Shown here: positions 50,277 through 59,509 of the stretch, one piece after another
Layout: each line of letters begins with the position of its first letter
Position numbering within the stretch: position 1 is the stretch's first letter
Source of the DNA: Planctomycetota bacterium
GTDB taxonomy: Bacteria; Planctomycetota; UBA1135; GCA-002686595
DNA length: 64,000 nucleotides
Assembly (NCBI GenBank): GCA_016712565.1
Contig: JADJQU010000003.1
Location: forward strand, 558,001 to 622,000
Direction: 5' to 3'
Translations under genes and position numbers: made by a program
Notes under the pieces: model-generated
The model's database searches: none
Told to the model about the DNA's origin: nothing
Seen by the model: the letters and a program-made list of their open reading frames with translations, nothing else

Positions 50277-51947
50277 ATGTTGATCGAGACCCTCTCCACG
50301 GCCCGCGACCTCTCGCGCCTGCGGGAGATCGTCGGCGTCCTGGCGCGCAACGGCGTGGGCGATCTGTTCACGCGCCTGGGCTTCGCGCGGGCCCTGCGGC
50401 GTGCGGGACTGGCCCTGCGGATTCCCAGGGCGGCTTCCCTCGGCGAGACGCCGCCGGAGGTGCGCATGCGCCGGGCCCTGGAGGAGCTGGGCCCCACCTT
50501 CGTCAAACTGGGCCAACTGCTGTCCGGCCGCACGGACCTGCTGCCGCCGGAGTGGACCAGCGAATTGGCCAAACTGCGGGAACATGCCGCGCCCGTCGCC
50601 TGGGAGGAGATCCGCGCCCAGTTGACCCGGGACCTCGGCCGTCCGCCGGAGCAGGTCTTCGCCTCCCTCGACCCCAAGCCGCTGGCGGCCGCGTCGATCG
50701 CCCAGGTGCACCGTGCGCGCCTTGCGGACGGCAGCGAAGTGGTGCTCAAGGTGCGCCGGCCCGGAATCGTGCCTCGGGTGGCGGCCGACCTGCGCCTGAT
50801 CGCGCGGCTGGCGGAGATCGCCGAGAAGGAACTGCCAGAGGTGCGCCGGCTGCGGCCGCGGGCCATCGCGCGACAGTTCGAGAGCTCCATGCGCGCGGAG
50901 CTCGACCTGTCCCTGGAAGCGCGGCAACTGGAGCGCATCGCGGGACAAATCGTCGCCCGGCGCGAGATCGTCATTCCGCGGGTGCACCAGCGCTTCACCA
51001 CGCCGAGCCTCCTGGTGCAGGAGTTTCTCGACGGGCCGAGCTTGGACCAGTGGATCGCCAAGGGTCGGCCGGGCCATTTCGATCCGCACCGCATCGCCGC
51101 CGTGGGCGCGGCCACGATCCTGGAGATGGTCTTCGTCCACGGCCTCTATCACGCCGATCCCCATGGCGGAAACGTGCTCGTGCTCCCGGACGGCCGCTTG
51201 GGGCTGCTGGATTTCGGCATGGTGGGCCGGCTCACCGACGAGCGTCGGCGCGAGTTCCTGGAACTGCTGGAGGCCGTGGTGAAGTCGCGCGCGCCCGAGG
51301 TCGCCCTCGTGCTGCTGGACTGGGCGGGCGAAGGCGAAGTGGACGAAGCGCTCCTGAACCACGACGTGGCCCTGTTCCTCGATCGCCACGTGGGCGCGCG
51401 CCTGGCCGACATCGACCTCTCCGCGCTGCTCGCCGACATCGCCGTGCTCGTGCGCGACAACGGCCTGGCCCTGCCCGCGGACGTGGCCATGCTGCTCAAG
51501 GTGTTCGTGACCCTGGATTCCCTGGGCCTCGCCCTGGACCCCGATTTCGCCCTGGCCCGCGAGGTCGAGCCCTTCGTCGACCGACTGGTCCGGGCCGAGC
51601 GCCGGCCGCTCGCCGTGCTGCGCCGCGGGGTGGGCGAGATCAGCAGGGCCGTGGGCGAATTGCCCCGTGGGCTGCGTCCGCTGCTGGCGCGACTCCGGCA
51701 CGGCCGGTTCCATCTGGAGATCGAGCTCTCGCGCATCGAGGACTTGAGCCACGACTTCCAACGCAGCGTGAACCGGCTGACCGTGGGAATCGTCACCGCG
51801 GCCTTGATCGTCGGCACGTCGATCGCCCTGACCGTGCCCAGCGGCTCCACCGTCCTGGGCCTTCCGGCCTTCGCCTTCCTGGGCTTCGCGTCGTCGCTGG
51901 TGCTCGGAGTGGGCCTGCTGGTCTCCATCGCGCGGTCTGGGCATTGA
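50277..51947 (+). CDS. ABC1/UbiB-family atypical kinase
   Basis: This 556-residue protein of the UbiB/AarF/COQ8 family is an atypical kinase-ATPase that supports quinone and lipid metabolism. Motifs: the K-x-G-Q sequence FVKLGQLLSGRTDLLPPEW, the alanine-rich loop LAAASIAQVHRARLADG, the lysine in VVLKVRRPG, the catalytic site LYHADPHGGNVLVL with LLDFGMVGRLTDE, and two C-terminal membrane helices (VGIVTAALIVGTSIALTV, AFAFLGFASSLVLGVGLL). All family residues are present. Start ATG 50277 is 61 bp after the previous stop. Confidence 0.88.
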   Translation: MLIETLSTARDLSRLREIVGVLARNGVGDLFTRLGFARALRRAGLALRIPRAASLGETPPEVRMRRALEELGPTFVKLGQLLSGRTDLLPPEWTSELAKLREHAAPVAWEEIRAQLTRDLGRPPEQVFASLDPKPLAAASIAQVHRARLADGSEVVLKVRRPGIVPRVAADLRLIARLAEIAEKELPEVRRLRPRAIARQFESSMRAELDLSLEARQLERIAGQIVARREIVIPRVHQRFTTPSLLVQEFLDGPSLDQWIAKGRPGHFDPHRIAAVGAATILEMVFVHGLYHADPHGGNVLVLPDGRLGLLDFGMVGRLTDERRREFLELLEAVVKSRAPEVALVLLDWAGEGEVDEALLNHDVALFLDRHVGARLADIDLSALLADIAVLVRDNGLALPADVAMLLKVFVTLDSLGLALDPDFALAREVEPFVDRLVRAERRPLAVLRRGVGEISRAVGELPRGLRPLLARLRHGRFHLEIELSRIEDLSHDFQRSVNRLTVGIVTAALIVGTSIALTVPSGSTVLGLPAFAFLGFASSLVLGVGLLVSIARSGH

Positions 51948-52113
51948 CGCCGCCCGGGGCGTAGGCCCGTTTCCGCCCTGAGCCGCGGGGCACTACGCCC
52001 ATCGGCACCGCGCACGGGAGCGGATCCCGACCTAGGGTCGCCAGGGAGAGCCTGCACGGTCGCTGCAATCCCGCACGCGCCGAGTGCGTGGCCCCCACCC
52101 ACCGGGGCAAGCC

Positions 52114-52788
52114 ATGACAACCACCATTCTCAAGAGCGACGCGGAATTGGACCGTGCGGTGACCAAGGAACTGGAATGGGATCCGCGCGTGGACGGGAAG
52201 GCCTTGGCCGTGGGAGTCAAGAACGGGATCGTGACCCTCGCGGGCTACGTCGACAGCTACGCCAAGAAGCTCGCCGCCTGCGAGGCCGCCCACGCGGTCG
52301 AGGGCGTGCTCGACGTGGTCGACGAAATCCTGGTCAAGCCGGCCGGCGCCCAGCGCCTGGACGTGGAGATCTCCCAGGCCGTGCGCTCGGCGCTCGCCTG
52401 GGACGTGTTCGTGCCCGACGAGCGCATTCGTTCGACGGTCAGCAACGGTTGGGTCACGCTGGAGGGCGAAGTGGACTTCGCCCATGAGCGCTCCGACGCC
52501 GGCCGCGCCATCGAACGCCTGATCGGCGTGCGCGGCGTCAGCAACCTGATCGTGGTCAAGCCGGCGCGGGCCGACGCGGCCCAGGTGCGCACCGCCATCG
52601 AGGGCGCGCTCGCGCGGCGGGCCCAGCGCGAGGCCAAGTCGATCTCCATCAAGGTCGAAAACGGGGTCGTGCGACTGTCGGGCAGCGCGCAGTCGAAGGC
52701 CGAGCGGCTGGCCATCGAGCGCGTGGCCATGAACACGCCGGGTGTCCACAAGGTCGAGAACCTGATCACCCTGGCAGGCAACTTCTGA
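52114..52788 (+). CDS. Triple-BON-domain protein
   Basis: This 224-residue protein is made of three BON domains in tandem: KNGIVTLAGYVDSYAKKLAA at about residue 30, SNGWVTLEGEVDFAHERSDA at about 110 and ENGVVRLSGSAQSKAERLAI at about 185. Each has the BON pattern of helix, strand, G-x-V-x-L-x-G and strand. BON modules bind phospholipid or peptidoglycan surfaces and occur in osmotic-stress proteins such as OsmY. No signal peptide was found, so location is open. ATG 52114 was preferred to 52084 because the domain starts right after it. The stop overlaps an upstream start of the CBS gene. Confidence 0.88.
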   Translation: MTTTILKSDAELDRAVTKELEWDPRVDGKALAVGVKNGIVTLAGYVDSYAKKLAACEAAHAVEGVLDVVDEILVKPAGAQRLDVEISQAVRSALAWDVFVPDERIRSTVSNGWVTLEGEVDFAHERSDAGRAIERLIGVRGVSNLIVVKPARADAAQVRTAIEGALARRAQREAKSISIKVENGVVRLSGSAQSKAERLAIERVAMNTPGVHKVENLITLAGNF

Positions 52789-52811
52789 TGAACGAGCGCC
52801 GAGGAGATCCC

Positions 52812-53336
52812 ATGAAGGTCCAGGAACTGATGAGTCACGACGTGGTCCGCTGCTCGACCTGGGACGACGCGAATCTCGCCGCCCAGCGGATGTGGGACCA
52901 CGACTGCGGTCTCGTGGTGGTGGAAACCCCGGAGGGCAAGCTCGCCGGCGTGGTCACGGACCGGGATTTGTGCATGGCCGCCTACACGCGCGGCCAGCCG
53001 CTCACGCTGATCCGTCTGGTGGACGTGATGTCCCGCGACGTCGTCACGTGTGCCCCGGAGGAGGATCTCCCCAGCGTGGTCCTCAAGCTCCGGCTGCATC
53101 AGTTGCGCCGTCTGCCCGTGGTGGACGGGAACGGCGCCACGGTCGGCGTGCTGGCTCTCAGCGACCTCGCCCGGCGGGCGGCCCTGGAACGCGGCAAGGT
53201 CCATCCGCGCATGGGTTTGGACACGGTGGCCGACACGCTGGCGGAGGTGAGCAGGCCGCGCAAGGAGCCCCCGGGGCGGTTCCGGCCGTGCGGCGCACGC
53301 TCGCGGCCCCTGAGCCGCGGGACTCCAGGCCCCTGA
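52812..53336 (+). CDS. CBS-domain-pair protein
   Basis: This 174-residue protein has two CBS domains forming one Bateman module, which binds adenosine nucleotides as an energy sensor. Marks are VQELMSHDVVRCSTWDDANL, TDRDLCMAAYTRG, VMSRDVVTCAPEEDL and LPVVDGNGATVGVLALSDLA. The ATG at 52812 was chosen because AGGAG precedes it by six bases, although an ATG at 52788 overlapping the BON stop would give 24 more bases. The tail after residue 135 is disordered. It is operonic with the BON gene. Confidence 0.87.
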   Translation: MKVQELMSHDVVRCSTWDDANLAAQRMWDHDCGLVVVETPEGKLAGVVTDRDLCMAAYTRGQPLTLIRLVDVMSRDVVTCAPEEDLPSVVLKLRLHQLRRLPVVDGNGATVGVLALSDLARRAALERGKVHPRMGLDTVADTLAEVSRPRKEPPGRFRPCGARSRPLSRGTPGP

Positions 53337-53366
53337 TCAGTCTCTGAGTCCTGGACCCGAATGGGC

Positions 53367-53404
53367 GCCGCCGCCGGTTCCGTGCCCCGGAATCCGGCGG
53401 CGGC
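53367..53404. terminator. Hairpin between convergent CBS and host-attachment genes
   Basis: GCCGCCGCCGG (53367-53377) pairs with CCGGCGGCGGC (53394-53404), extended inward by TTCC/GGAA around a bulge. It lies between two convergent stops (53336 and 53467) and is symmetrical, as a bidirectional terminator would be. No T-run is present. Confidence 0.5.
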
Positions 53405-53466
53405 TCCCGTCCCTTCCCTTGGGGATCCCCCGGGAATGTTCTGGGGAAGGGCGAGATCGGCTAGGT

Positions 53467-53925
53467 TCAGACGGGCAGCTTGGGCAGCAGTTCCAGGACC
53501 TCCGGTCGAAGGGCCAGTTCCCCATCGGAAAGCCCGGAAAGGTCCAGGGCGTACTCCTTCCACTCCTTTTGCAGCGCGGACGGAGCTTCCCGGCGCAGGG
53601 CGCCCAGGAGCCGCGGCTCGGCGAACAGGATCATTCGCTCCCAGGCGTGTTTCGGCCGTTCTCCGTCGAGCCACTGGAGCATTTCCCTGGCGAAGCGATG
53701 GATGCGTTCGCCGTCGGTGTGGCCGCGGTTGTCGAAGACGTGCCCGGACACGTCGGAGCGCGAGGGCGGGTTCTTGTGGAGCGACTCGTCCCACTGCTCC
53801 TCGAGCCTGGAGAGGGCCTCCACGTGCACCCGGCCGTTGCGCAGGCGCTTGCCGGCCGCCAGCCGAGCCCGACGTTGGTCGGCGACGACGATCAGGATCG
53901 CATCGGTGACTTGGGGTTGCTTCAT
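53467..53925 (-). CDS. Host-attachment/baeRF-like protein
   Basis: This 152-residue protein resembles the host attachment protein family (bacterial relatives of archaeo-eukaryotic release factor domains): TDAILIVVADQRRARLAA, GRVHVEALSRLEEQW, then HRFAREMLQWLDGERPKHAW, RMILFAEPRLLGALRR and LDLSGLSDGELALRPE. Despite the name, roles in stressed ribosome or nucleotide metabolism have been proposed. AAGGAGG lies just upstream of ATG 53925, fixing the start. It belongs by neighbourhood with the BON and CBS proteins. Confidence 0.8.
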   Translation of the reverse strand: MKQPQVTDAILIVVADQRRARLAAGKRLRNGRVHVEALSRLEEQWDESLHKNPPSRSDVSGHVFDNRGHTDGERIHRFAREMLQWLDGERPKHAWERMILFAEPRLLGALRREAPSALQKEWKEYALDLSGLSDGELALRPEVLELLPKLPV

Positions 53926-54109
53926 GGCCTTGAATCCTCCTTGGACAATCTCAATTCTCGTCGAAGCGGGGGGGCTTCCCATACGCTCGTCGGCGTAGTC
54001 ACGCGTTGACATTTCGTCGAGAATTCCCGTTCGCTCGGACACCGCCGGCCGCGGGGTGCCGGCGCGCGAAGCAGCGGGAGCAACCGGCGCGCGAGACCGC
54101 GGGGGCCCT

Positions 54110-54186
<77 letters not shown>

Positions 54187-54423
54187 AGCGCGCGGCCGTT
54201 CATTATGGGACCGGGGCGCTCCCTCCGCGACAGAACCGCCCGCGCGGGCCCCCCGCCGTCTCCGTCGCCCTCCCCGCCCGGGGGAAGCACCCGTCCGCCG
54301 CCCGGGCCCGAACCGGTGGGTCCGCGCCGCTCTCCGCGCGCCCGGCCGGGGGCGAAAATCCGCCCGGGGCGAGGCCTGCCCGCGAGCCAAGATCCCGGTC
54401 CGGCAATTACAATCGCCGACTCC

Positions 54424-55290
54424 ATGAACAGGCCGCCGTCCCTCGCAGGACCCCACGACCGAGGCCCCGTCGATTGGGCCCAGGCGGAGTTGCCCGACGC
54501 CTGGCCGGACCGCCTGCCTTGGCGGCGCCTTGCGCATCCGTGGCGCGTGGCCTTGGCGGTCAAACGCAAGCAGGCGCGCCGCGTGGTGCTCCCGGAGGGC
54601 ATGCCGGGATCGGAGGTGCTGCCCAAGTACCTGCTGCAGGAATTCCACAACCTGCCCAACGGCAACTACTCGAAGTCGATCACGGGCGGTTATGCCCGGG
54701 CCTTCGACGCGGTGATGCTCTGGACCATGCAGCGGGCCCGGCGCCAGATCGCCGAGCGACTGCGGGGCTCGCGCCGTGCCTTGGACATTGGATCGGGCGC
54801 CGGAAACTTGGCGCGAGCCCTGCTCGACGCGGGAATCCCCGAGGTGGTCGCCCTGGAGCCCTCGCCCTATTTGCTGCGGATCTCGGCACGGCGCAATCCG
54901 CGGGCTCGCTGCGTCCAAGGTGTGATCGAGTCCAGCGGTCTTCCCGACGGACATTTCGACGGCGCGGGCGCCTGCTTCGTGTTCCACGAAGTGCCGCCTC
55001 CCGCCGCGGACAAAGCCCTCAAGGAGTTGCACCGCCTGCTCGTTCCCGGAGGGACGCTGGCGGTGGTCGAGCCCTCCCCCGAGCAGTGGTATTCCACCCG
55101 GCGCGAGATGTGGCGCGCCCACGGCTGGCGCGGGGTGTACTTCCGCGAGTTGGCCCTGCGCGTGCACGAGCCCTTCGTCAAGTCCTGGCACCGGCGTGAC
55201 CCGCGGCAATGGCTCGAGGCCGGAGGATTTCGGTTCGAGGAGCAAGTCGACGAGATGCCCTGGCGGATGCTCGTGGCGCGCCGGCCCTGA
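54424..55290 (+). CDS. Class I SAM-dependent methyltransferase
   Basis: This 288-residue cytoplasmic enzyme has a Rossmann-like core near residues 118-230: motif I ALDIGSGAGNLARALLDAG, motif II in VVALEPSPYLLRIS, GHFDGAGACFVFHEVPP as motif IV region, and LVPGGTLAVVEPSPEQWY. The N-terminal 100 residues are helical with NGNYSKSITGGYARAFD, which resembles proteins that methylate small molecules. The acceptor is unknown. The start ATG 54424 is near the annotated domain start. It is convergent with the pirin gene. Confidence 0.8.
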   Translation: MNRPPSLAGPHDRGPVDWAQAELPDAWPDRLPWRRLAHPWRVALAVKRKQARRVVLPEGMPGSEVLPKYLLQEFHNLPNGNYSKSITGGYARAFDAVMLWTMQRARRQIAERLRGSRRALDIGSGAGNLARALLDAGIPEVVALEPSPYLLRISARRNPRARCVQGVIESSGLPDGHFDGAGACFVFHEVPPPAADKALKELHRLLVPGGTLAVVEPSPEQWYSTRREMWRAHGWRGVYFRELALRVHEPFVKSWHRRDPRQWLEAGGFRFEEQVDEMPWRMLVARRP

Positions 55291-55413
55291 GCGCGGTGCG
55301 GTGGCGCAGGTGCGCGCCGCGCGGCCCCTGAGGCATTTCCCAGGGAGCTCGCGCACGCAGGGCTCGCGCGGGGCTCGCTCCGGTTCCAGGCGGCGAGCCA
55401 GGAGCAGGGGCGT

Positions 55414-56400
55414 TCAGGCCCCGCGCGGTCCACCGCGGTTCGAGCTCACCCGCGAAGAAGTGCCCGGCTCCGGGACGCGCGCCGATGCGCGTGGTGCCTC
55501 GGGCAGGTGCCCCATGCGGCCGGACTGGTAGTCGGCGAAGGCTTGGCGGATTTCAGCCGGAGTGTTCATCACGAACGGACCCTGGGAAACCACGGGTTCG
55601 CCGAGGGGCTCGCCCGAGAGCACCAGGAGCAGGCTGTCCGCCTCGGTCTCGATCGAAACCGATTCTCCGCCGCGATCCAAGAGCGCGAGCCGTGCCTCTC
55701 CGAGGAGGAGAGAACCGTTGACGCGCGCACTTCCCTCGAGCACCACCACGGCAGCCGTGTGCGTGGGCGGCAGGCGAAACGTGGCGGCGGCCCCCCCACC
55801 GGCGCGCACGTCCCAAACGTTGACCGGCGTGAACGTGCTCGCGGGTCCCACGGGGCCGCGGGCCTCACCGTGGAGCCGGCCCGCGATCACGCGCGCGCGC
55901 ACGCCGTTCGATCCCAGAGGCACTTCGGGAATGTCAGCGGCCAGGATGCCCTGGTACTTGGGCGTGGACAGCTTGTGCTTCGCGGGCAGGTTGATCCAAA
56001 GTTGGACCATCTGCAGCACGCCGCCGCGTCGGGCGAACTCGGGGGCGTGCAGCTCCTCGTGCACGACGCCGCGGGCGGCGGTCATCCACTGCACGTCCCC
56101 CGGACCGATGACGCCGGAATTGCCCGCGGAGTCGCGGTGCGCCACCTGTCCCTGGTAGACGATCGTCACGGTCTCGAAGCCGCGGTGCGGGTGCAGGCCC
56201 ACGCCACGCGCGCGTTCGGTGGGCTCGAAGCGCGTCGGCCCCGCGTAGTCGAGCATCAAAAAGGGGCTCAGCCGTTCCCCCAGTGCATTGGAGGGGAACA
56301 GGTTTCTGACGTGGAATCCGTCGCCGACCCAGTGGTTGGCGCGCGGGGAGAACGTGCCCAGAAGGTCCTTGGGAAGGTGAGCTGAACTCTGGGTGGCCAT
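55414..56400 (-). CDS. Pirin-family protein
   Basis: This 328-residue bicupin has an N-terminal cupin with the metal-binding region GVGLHPHRGFETVTIVYQGQ (two His, and Glu nearby) and IGPGDVQWMTAARGVVHEEL. The C-terminal cupin is visible as AAVVVLEGSARVNGS and the usual GEPVVSQGPFVMNTPAEI end. Pirins bind iron, and some oxidise quercetin. The start ATG 56400 has MATQSSAHLPKDLLG before the conserved part. The C-terminal 30 residues are a disordered addition (RVPEPGTSSRVSS). Confidence 0.88.
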   Translation of the reverse strand: MATQSSAHLPKDLLGTFSPRANHWVGDGFHVRNLFPSNALGERLSPFLMLDYAGPTRFEPTERARGVGLHPHRGFETVTIVYQGQVAHRDSAGNSGVIGPGDVQWMTAARGVVHEELHAPEFARRGGVLQMVQLWINLPAKHKLSTPKYQGILAADIPEVPLGSNGVRARVIAGRLHGEARGPVGPASTFTPVNVWDVRAGGGAAATFRLPPTHTAAVVVLEGSARVNGSLLLGEARLALLDRGGESVSIETEADSLLLVLSGEPLGEPVVSQGPFVMNTPAEIRQAFADYQSGRMGHLPEAPRASARVPEPGTSSRVSSNRGGPRGA

Positions 56401-56605
56401 GGGGGAGTTCCTAAGGCGGGCCGGGGGGGTGCGCCAGGAGGGACAGAACCTCCAAGGCAGGGTTCCCTCGCGGATCCCCCGGAGGGGCCGGGCGCGAGCA
56501 CGGGGCCGGGTGGCGCGGCCTGGGGAAACGACGGTCGCTGGACAAGTTGCCGGCGGGACAGGCGGCCCGTCGTCCGGCGCGCCCCCGGAGCCGGACTCCC
56601 GCGGC

Positions 56606-57601
56606 TCAGATGCCGTGGGAATGGAGGAACTGGACGCTGGCGAGCACCTCCGCGCGGCCGTGGCGCGGATTGATCTCCACCACGCGGGTCGCCCCGGAGG
56701 ACAGATAGCCCGCCACCAGCTTGAAATCGACCTCGCCCAGACCCGGGGGCATCTCGGACTCCTGCTCGGCCGCATCCTGCAGGTGGATGCCCACCATGCG
56801 CGGCGCATAGGTGTCGAGCCAATTCCCCTGGGAAGCGAGTCCGATGCGCTCGCCCAGGTGGACCTTGCCCACATCGTGCCAGTAGCCGAGGCCCTGCTTG
56901 GCGAGATCGTCGAGCACCCAACCCATGCCCTCGAAGGAGAGCAGATCGTCGAGGTGGGCGCCGGGCGCGAGGGCCAGTTGGGTCTCGGGGAATTCCTGGC
57001 GCAAGGCGTGCAGCGAGCGGCACAGGTGGTCCAGCTGTCGCTGCCCTTTTTTCTGCACACGCCCGACGAAACCGCGGACGGCTTCGCGCAGCTCGTCGTT
57101 GACGCCTTCGCGGGCAATGCGCTGGGTCAGGTCCTCGGATTCGCTGTGCAACTTGGCATCGGCGACCGAGCTGCCCCGCAGCACGACCACCGGAGCACCC
57201 AAGCGCTGGGCCAACTGGATGTGGCGCCGGATCGAGAGCTTCGCCTGCTCGCGCTCCTCGTCTCGCGGGCTGGAGAGCATGGTGCACGGCATGCGCTCGA
57301 CGCGCGGCCGCAGGCAGCCGGCCACCACCGCGGCGAGCTTCACGCCGGTCTCCCGACGGGTGTCCTCGAAGCCTGTCAGCGGCACCGGCGACTCCGAGAG
57401 CCCCAGCTCAATCGCCCGAAAGCCCATCGCGACCGCCGCGAAGGCCTGGTCCTCGATGGTCTTCAGGCGGTCGCCGAAGCACGACGTCGAGCGGACGTAG
57501 TCGTTGGGTATTCCCGGGGCGGTCAAGGCGGACGGGCTTCGGACGGGGTGGGGTGGGGAGCGGGGCCGGCGGAGTGGTCTGCCTATCGGCTCCGCGGGCA
57601 C
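56606..57601 (-). CDS. Xylose-isomerase-like TIM-barrel protein (sugar epimerase family)
   Basis: This roughly 300-residue protein is of the AP endonuclease 2/sugar phosphate isomerase-epimerase superfamily. Barrel strands and metal-site regions are visible as GFRAIELGLSES, HIQLAQRLGAPVVVLRGSS, LGYWHDVGKVHLGERIG, PRMVGIHLQDAAEQESEMP and the end TRVVEINPRHGRAEVL. H, D and E residues fit a divalent metal site. The substrate is unknown. The longest start (57601) is in proline-rich sequence; TTG 57526 is a more realistic start. Confidence 0.75.
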   Translation of the reverse strand: MPAEPIGRPLRRPRSPPHPVRSPSALTAPGIPNDYVRSTSCFGDRLKTIEDQAFAAVAMGFRAIELGLSESPVPLTGFEDTRRETGVKLAAVVAGCLRPRVERMPCTMLSSPRDEEREQAKLSIRRHIQLAQRLGAPVVVLRGSSVADAKLHSESEDLTQRIAREGVNDELREAVRGFVGRVQKKGQRQLDHLCRSLHALRQEFPETQLALAPGAHLDDLLSFEGMGWVLDDLAKQGLGYWHDVGKVHLGERIGLASQGNWLDTYAPRMVGIHLQDAAEQESEMPPGLGEVDFKLVAGYLSSGATRVVEINPRHGRAEVLASVQFLHSHGI

Positions 57602-57961
57602 CTACACTCGAAAACTTACCCCCTGGGGGGGGTGGGGAGGAAATGACGGCTCGTGTCTCCTGGCGTCCGCGGGCCCGATTCCCGCGCGCCCGCGGCGGCA
57701 GGGAGCTGGTCGAGGTGCTCCTGGACCGGTTTCCCGGGGGCGGCGGCGAGCCGCGCGGGCCATCGCAGGTTTGGGACGCCGGGGCCCGCGGGCCCTCCCG
57801 CGCCGCCGGGCGAGGCCCAGCGCGCGGACCGCCCCCCACGTGCACCTTTTTTCGCGCTGGCTCCGAACCGCGGCGTGCTCGGGAGAGGGCCCAGGCGCGA
57901 GCCGCGAATGGGACCTGCCGGTGCCAGAGACACCCTGGACCGGGCCGCCGCCTTCGATTGC
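57602..57961. other. Spacer without gene
   Basis: There are about 360 GC-rich bases upstream of the epimerase-like gene. No ORF with protein-like composition is seen. It may contain the promoter for that gene. Confidence 0.4.
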
Positions 57962-59401
57962 CTAGAGGTGGACGACGCCCTCGGCGCCGAGCAGGGCCGT
58001 GTGCCGCGCCAGCACCGGCTCCACCTCCTCGGCCAGGAACTCGTCCACCTGCTCCGGGGCGCGGCCCACGTAGCGGCGCGGGTCCAGGAGTTCCTCGAAC
58101 TTGCTCGACACGGCGGCGAAGGCCGGATCGGCCGTCAGGCGCTCGCGCAGGGTGTTGCGGCCGCCCTCGACCTTGATGATGCGGGCCGCCTCCCGAGCAT
58201 GCACGCGCAGGGCCTCGTGGACGGCCTGACGGTCCCCGCCGGCCTTGACGGCCTCCATCATCAGGTGCTCGGAGGCCAGGAACGGCAGTTCCTCCACCAG
58301 GTTGCGGCGCACGACCTCGGGGTTGACCACCAGTCCGGAGGCCACGTTCAGGTACAGGTTGAGCAGCGCGTCGGTGGCCAAGAACATCTCCGACATGGCG
58401 AGGCGCCGATTGGCGCTGTCGTCGAGCGTCCGTTCGAGCCACTGGTTCGCCGCCGTGTGGGCGTTGTTGTCCAGGAGGCTGATCACGAAGCGCGACAAGG
58501 CGCAGATGCGCTCGCTGCGCATGGGGTTGCGCTTCCACGGCATGGCCGAGGATCCGATCTGCTTTTCCTCCAGGGGCTCTTCCAGCTCGCGCCGATGGGC
58601 GAGCAACCGCAGGTCGGTGGCGAACTTGTGGGCCGATTGGGCCACCGAGGAGAGCGCCTGACCCACGCGGAAGTCCATCTGCCTCGGGTAGGTCTGCCCC
58701 GTGACCGCGAAGGTGCGCTCGAAGCCCATGGCCGCCGTGACGCGCCGGTCGAGTTCGCGCACCTTGGCGTGGTCCCCCCCCAAAAGTTCCAGGAACGACG
58801 CCTGGGTGCCCGTGGCGCCCTTCACTCCGCGGAAGCGGATGTGGCGCTCGGCGTGATCGAGGTCCTCGAGGTCGTGCAGCAGGTCCTGGATCCACAGGCA
58901 GGCGCGCTTGCCCACGGTCGTGGCCTGGGCGGGCTGGAAGTGGGTGAAGCCCAGGGTCGGCAGGGCGCGCTGCTCGCGGGCAAAGCGCGCCAGCTTGGCG
59001 ATCAGGCTGACCAGTTGTCGCCGCACAAGGCGCAGGCCCTCGCGAAACACGATCAGGTCGGCGTTGTCGGTGACGAAGCACGAGGTGGCGCCCAAGTGGA
59101 TGATCCCGCGCGCCTTGGGGCACAGGTCGCCGTAGGCATGGATGTGCGCCATGACGTCGTGGCGCAGCTCCTTCTCGTGCCGCGCGGCGGCCTCGAAGTC
59201 GATTTCGCCCGCGTGGCGCTCCAGCTCGGCGATCTGCTCGGCGCTGATCGGCAGGCCCAGGTCCCGCTCGCACTTCGCCAGGGCGATCCACAGCTCGCGC
59301 CAGATCTCGATTCGCCGCCGATCGGAGAACAACTGGCGCATCGGCGCGCTGGCGTAACGGGTCGAGAGCGTGCTCTGGTAGTTGTCGTGGTCGTGGGACA
59401 C
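57962..59401 (-). CDS. purB: Adenylosuccinate lyase
   Basis: This 479-residue homotetrameric lyase acts in purine synthesis, splitting SAICAR and adenylosuccinate with release of fumarate. Motifs: YASAPMRQLFSDRRRIEIWR at the start, DVMAHIHAYG, IIHLGATSCFVTDNAD, TLGFTHFQPAQATTVGKRAC, the signature loop GSSAMPWKRNPMRSE, and the C-terminal ALRVHAREAARIIKVEGG. Length suits the eukaryote-like/long subtype seen in some bacteria. GTG 59401 was chosen because further upstream is non-conserved. All active-site residues seem present. It is a single gene. Confidence 0.92.
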   Translation of the reverse strand: MSHDHDNYQSTLSTRYASAPMRQLFSDRRRIEIWRELWIALAKCERDLGLPISAEQIAELERHAGEIDFEAAARHEKELRHDVMAHIHAYGDLCPKARGIIHLGATSCFVTDNADLIVFREGLRLVRRQLVSLIAKLARFAREQRALPTLGFTHFQPAQATTVGKRACLWIQDLLHDLEDLDHAERHIRFRGVKGATGTQASFLELLGGDHAKVRELDRRVTAAMGFERTFAVTGQTYPRQMDFRVGQALSSVAQSAHKFATDLRLLAHRRELEEPLEEKQIGSSAMPWKRNPMRSERICALSRFVISLLDNNAHTAANQWLERTLDDSANRRLAMSEMFLATDALLNLYLNVASGLVVNPEVVRRNLVEELPFLASEHLMMEAVKAGGDRQAVHEALRVHAREAARIIKVEGGRNTLRERLTADPAFAAVSSKFEELLDPRRYVGRAPEQVDEFLAEEVEPVLARHTALLGAEGVVHL

Positions 59402-59509
59402 GGGGCCTCCCTGGGGGACGCGGCAGTGTAGCCGCTGCGCCGGGGACGCCGCGGCCCCGCGCACCGGGTGAGCCTCCCCCGCGGGCCCGGGCCGCGGCCT
59501 GCCGGGCGG

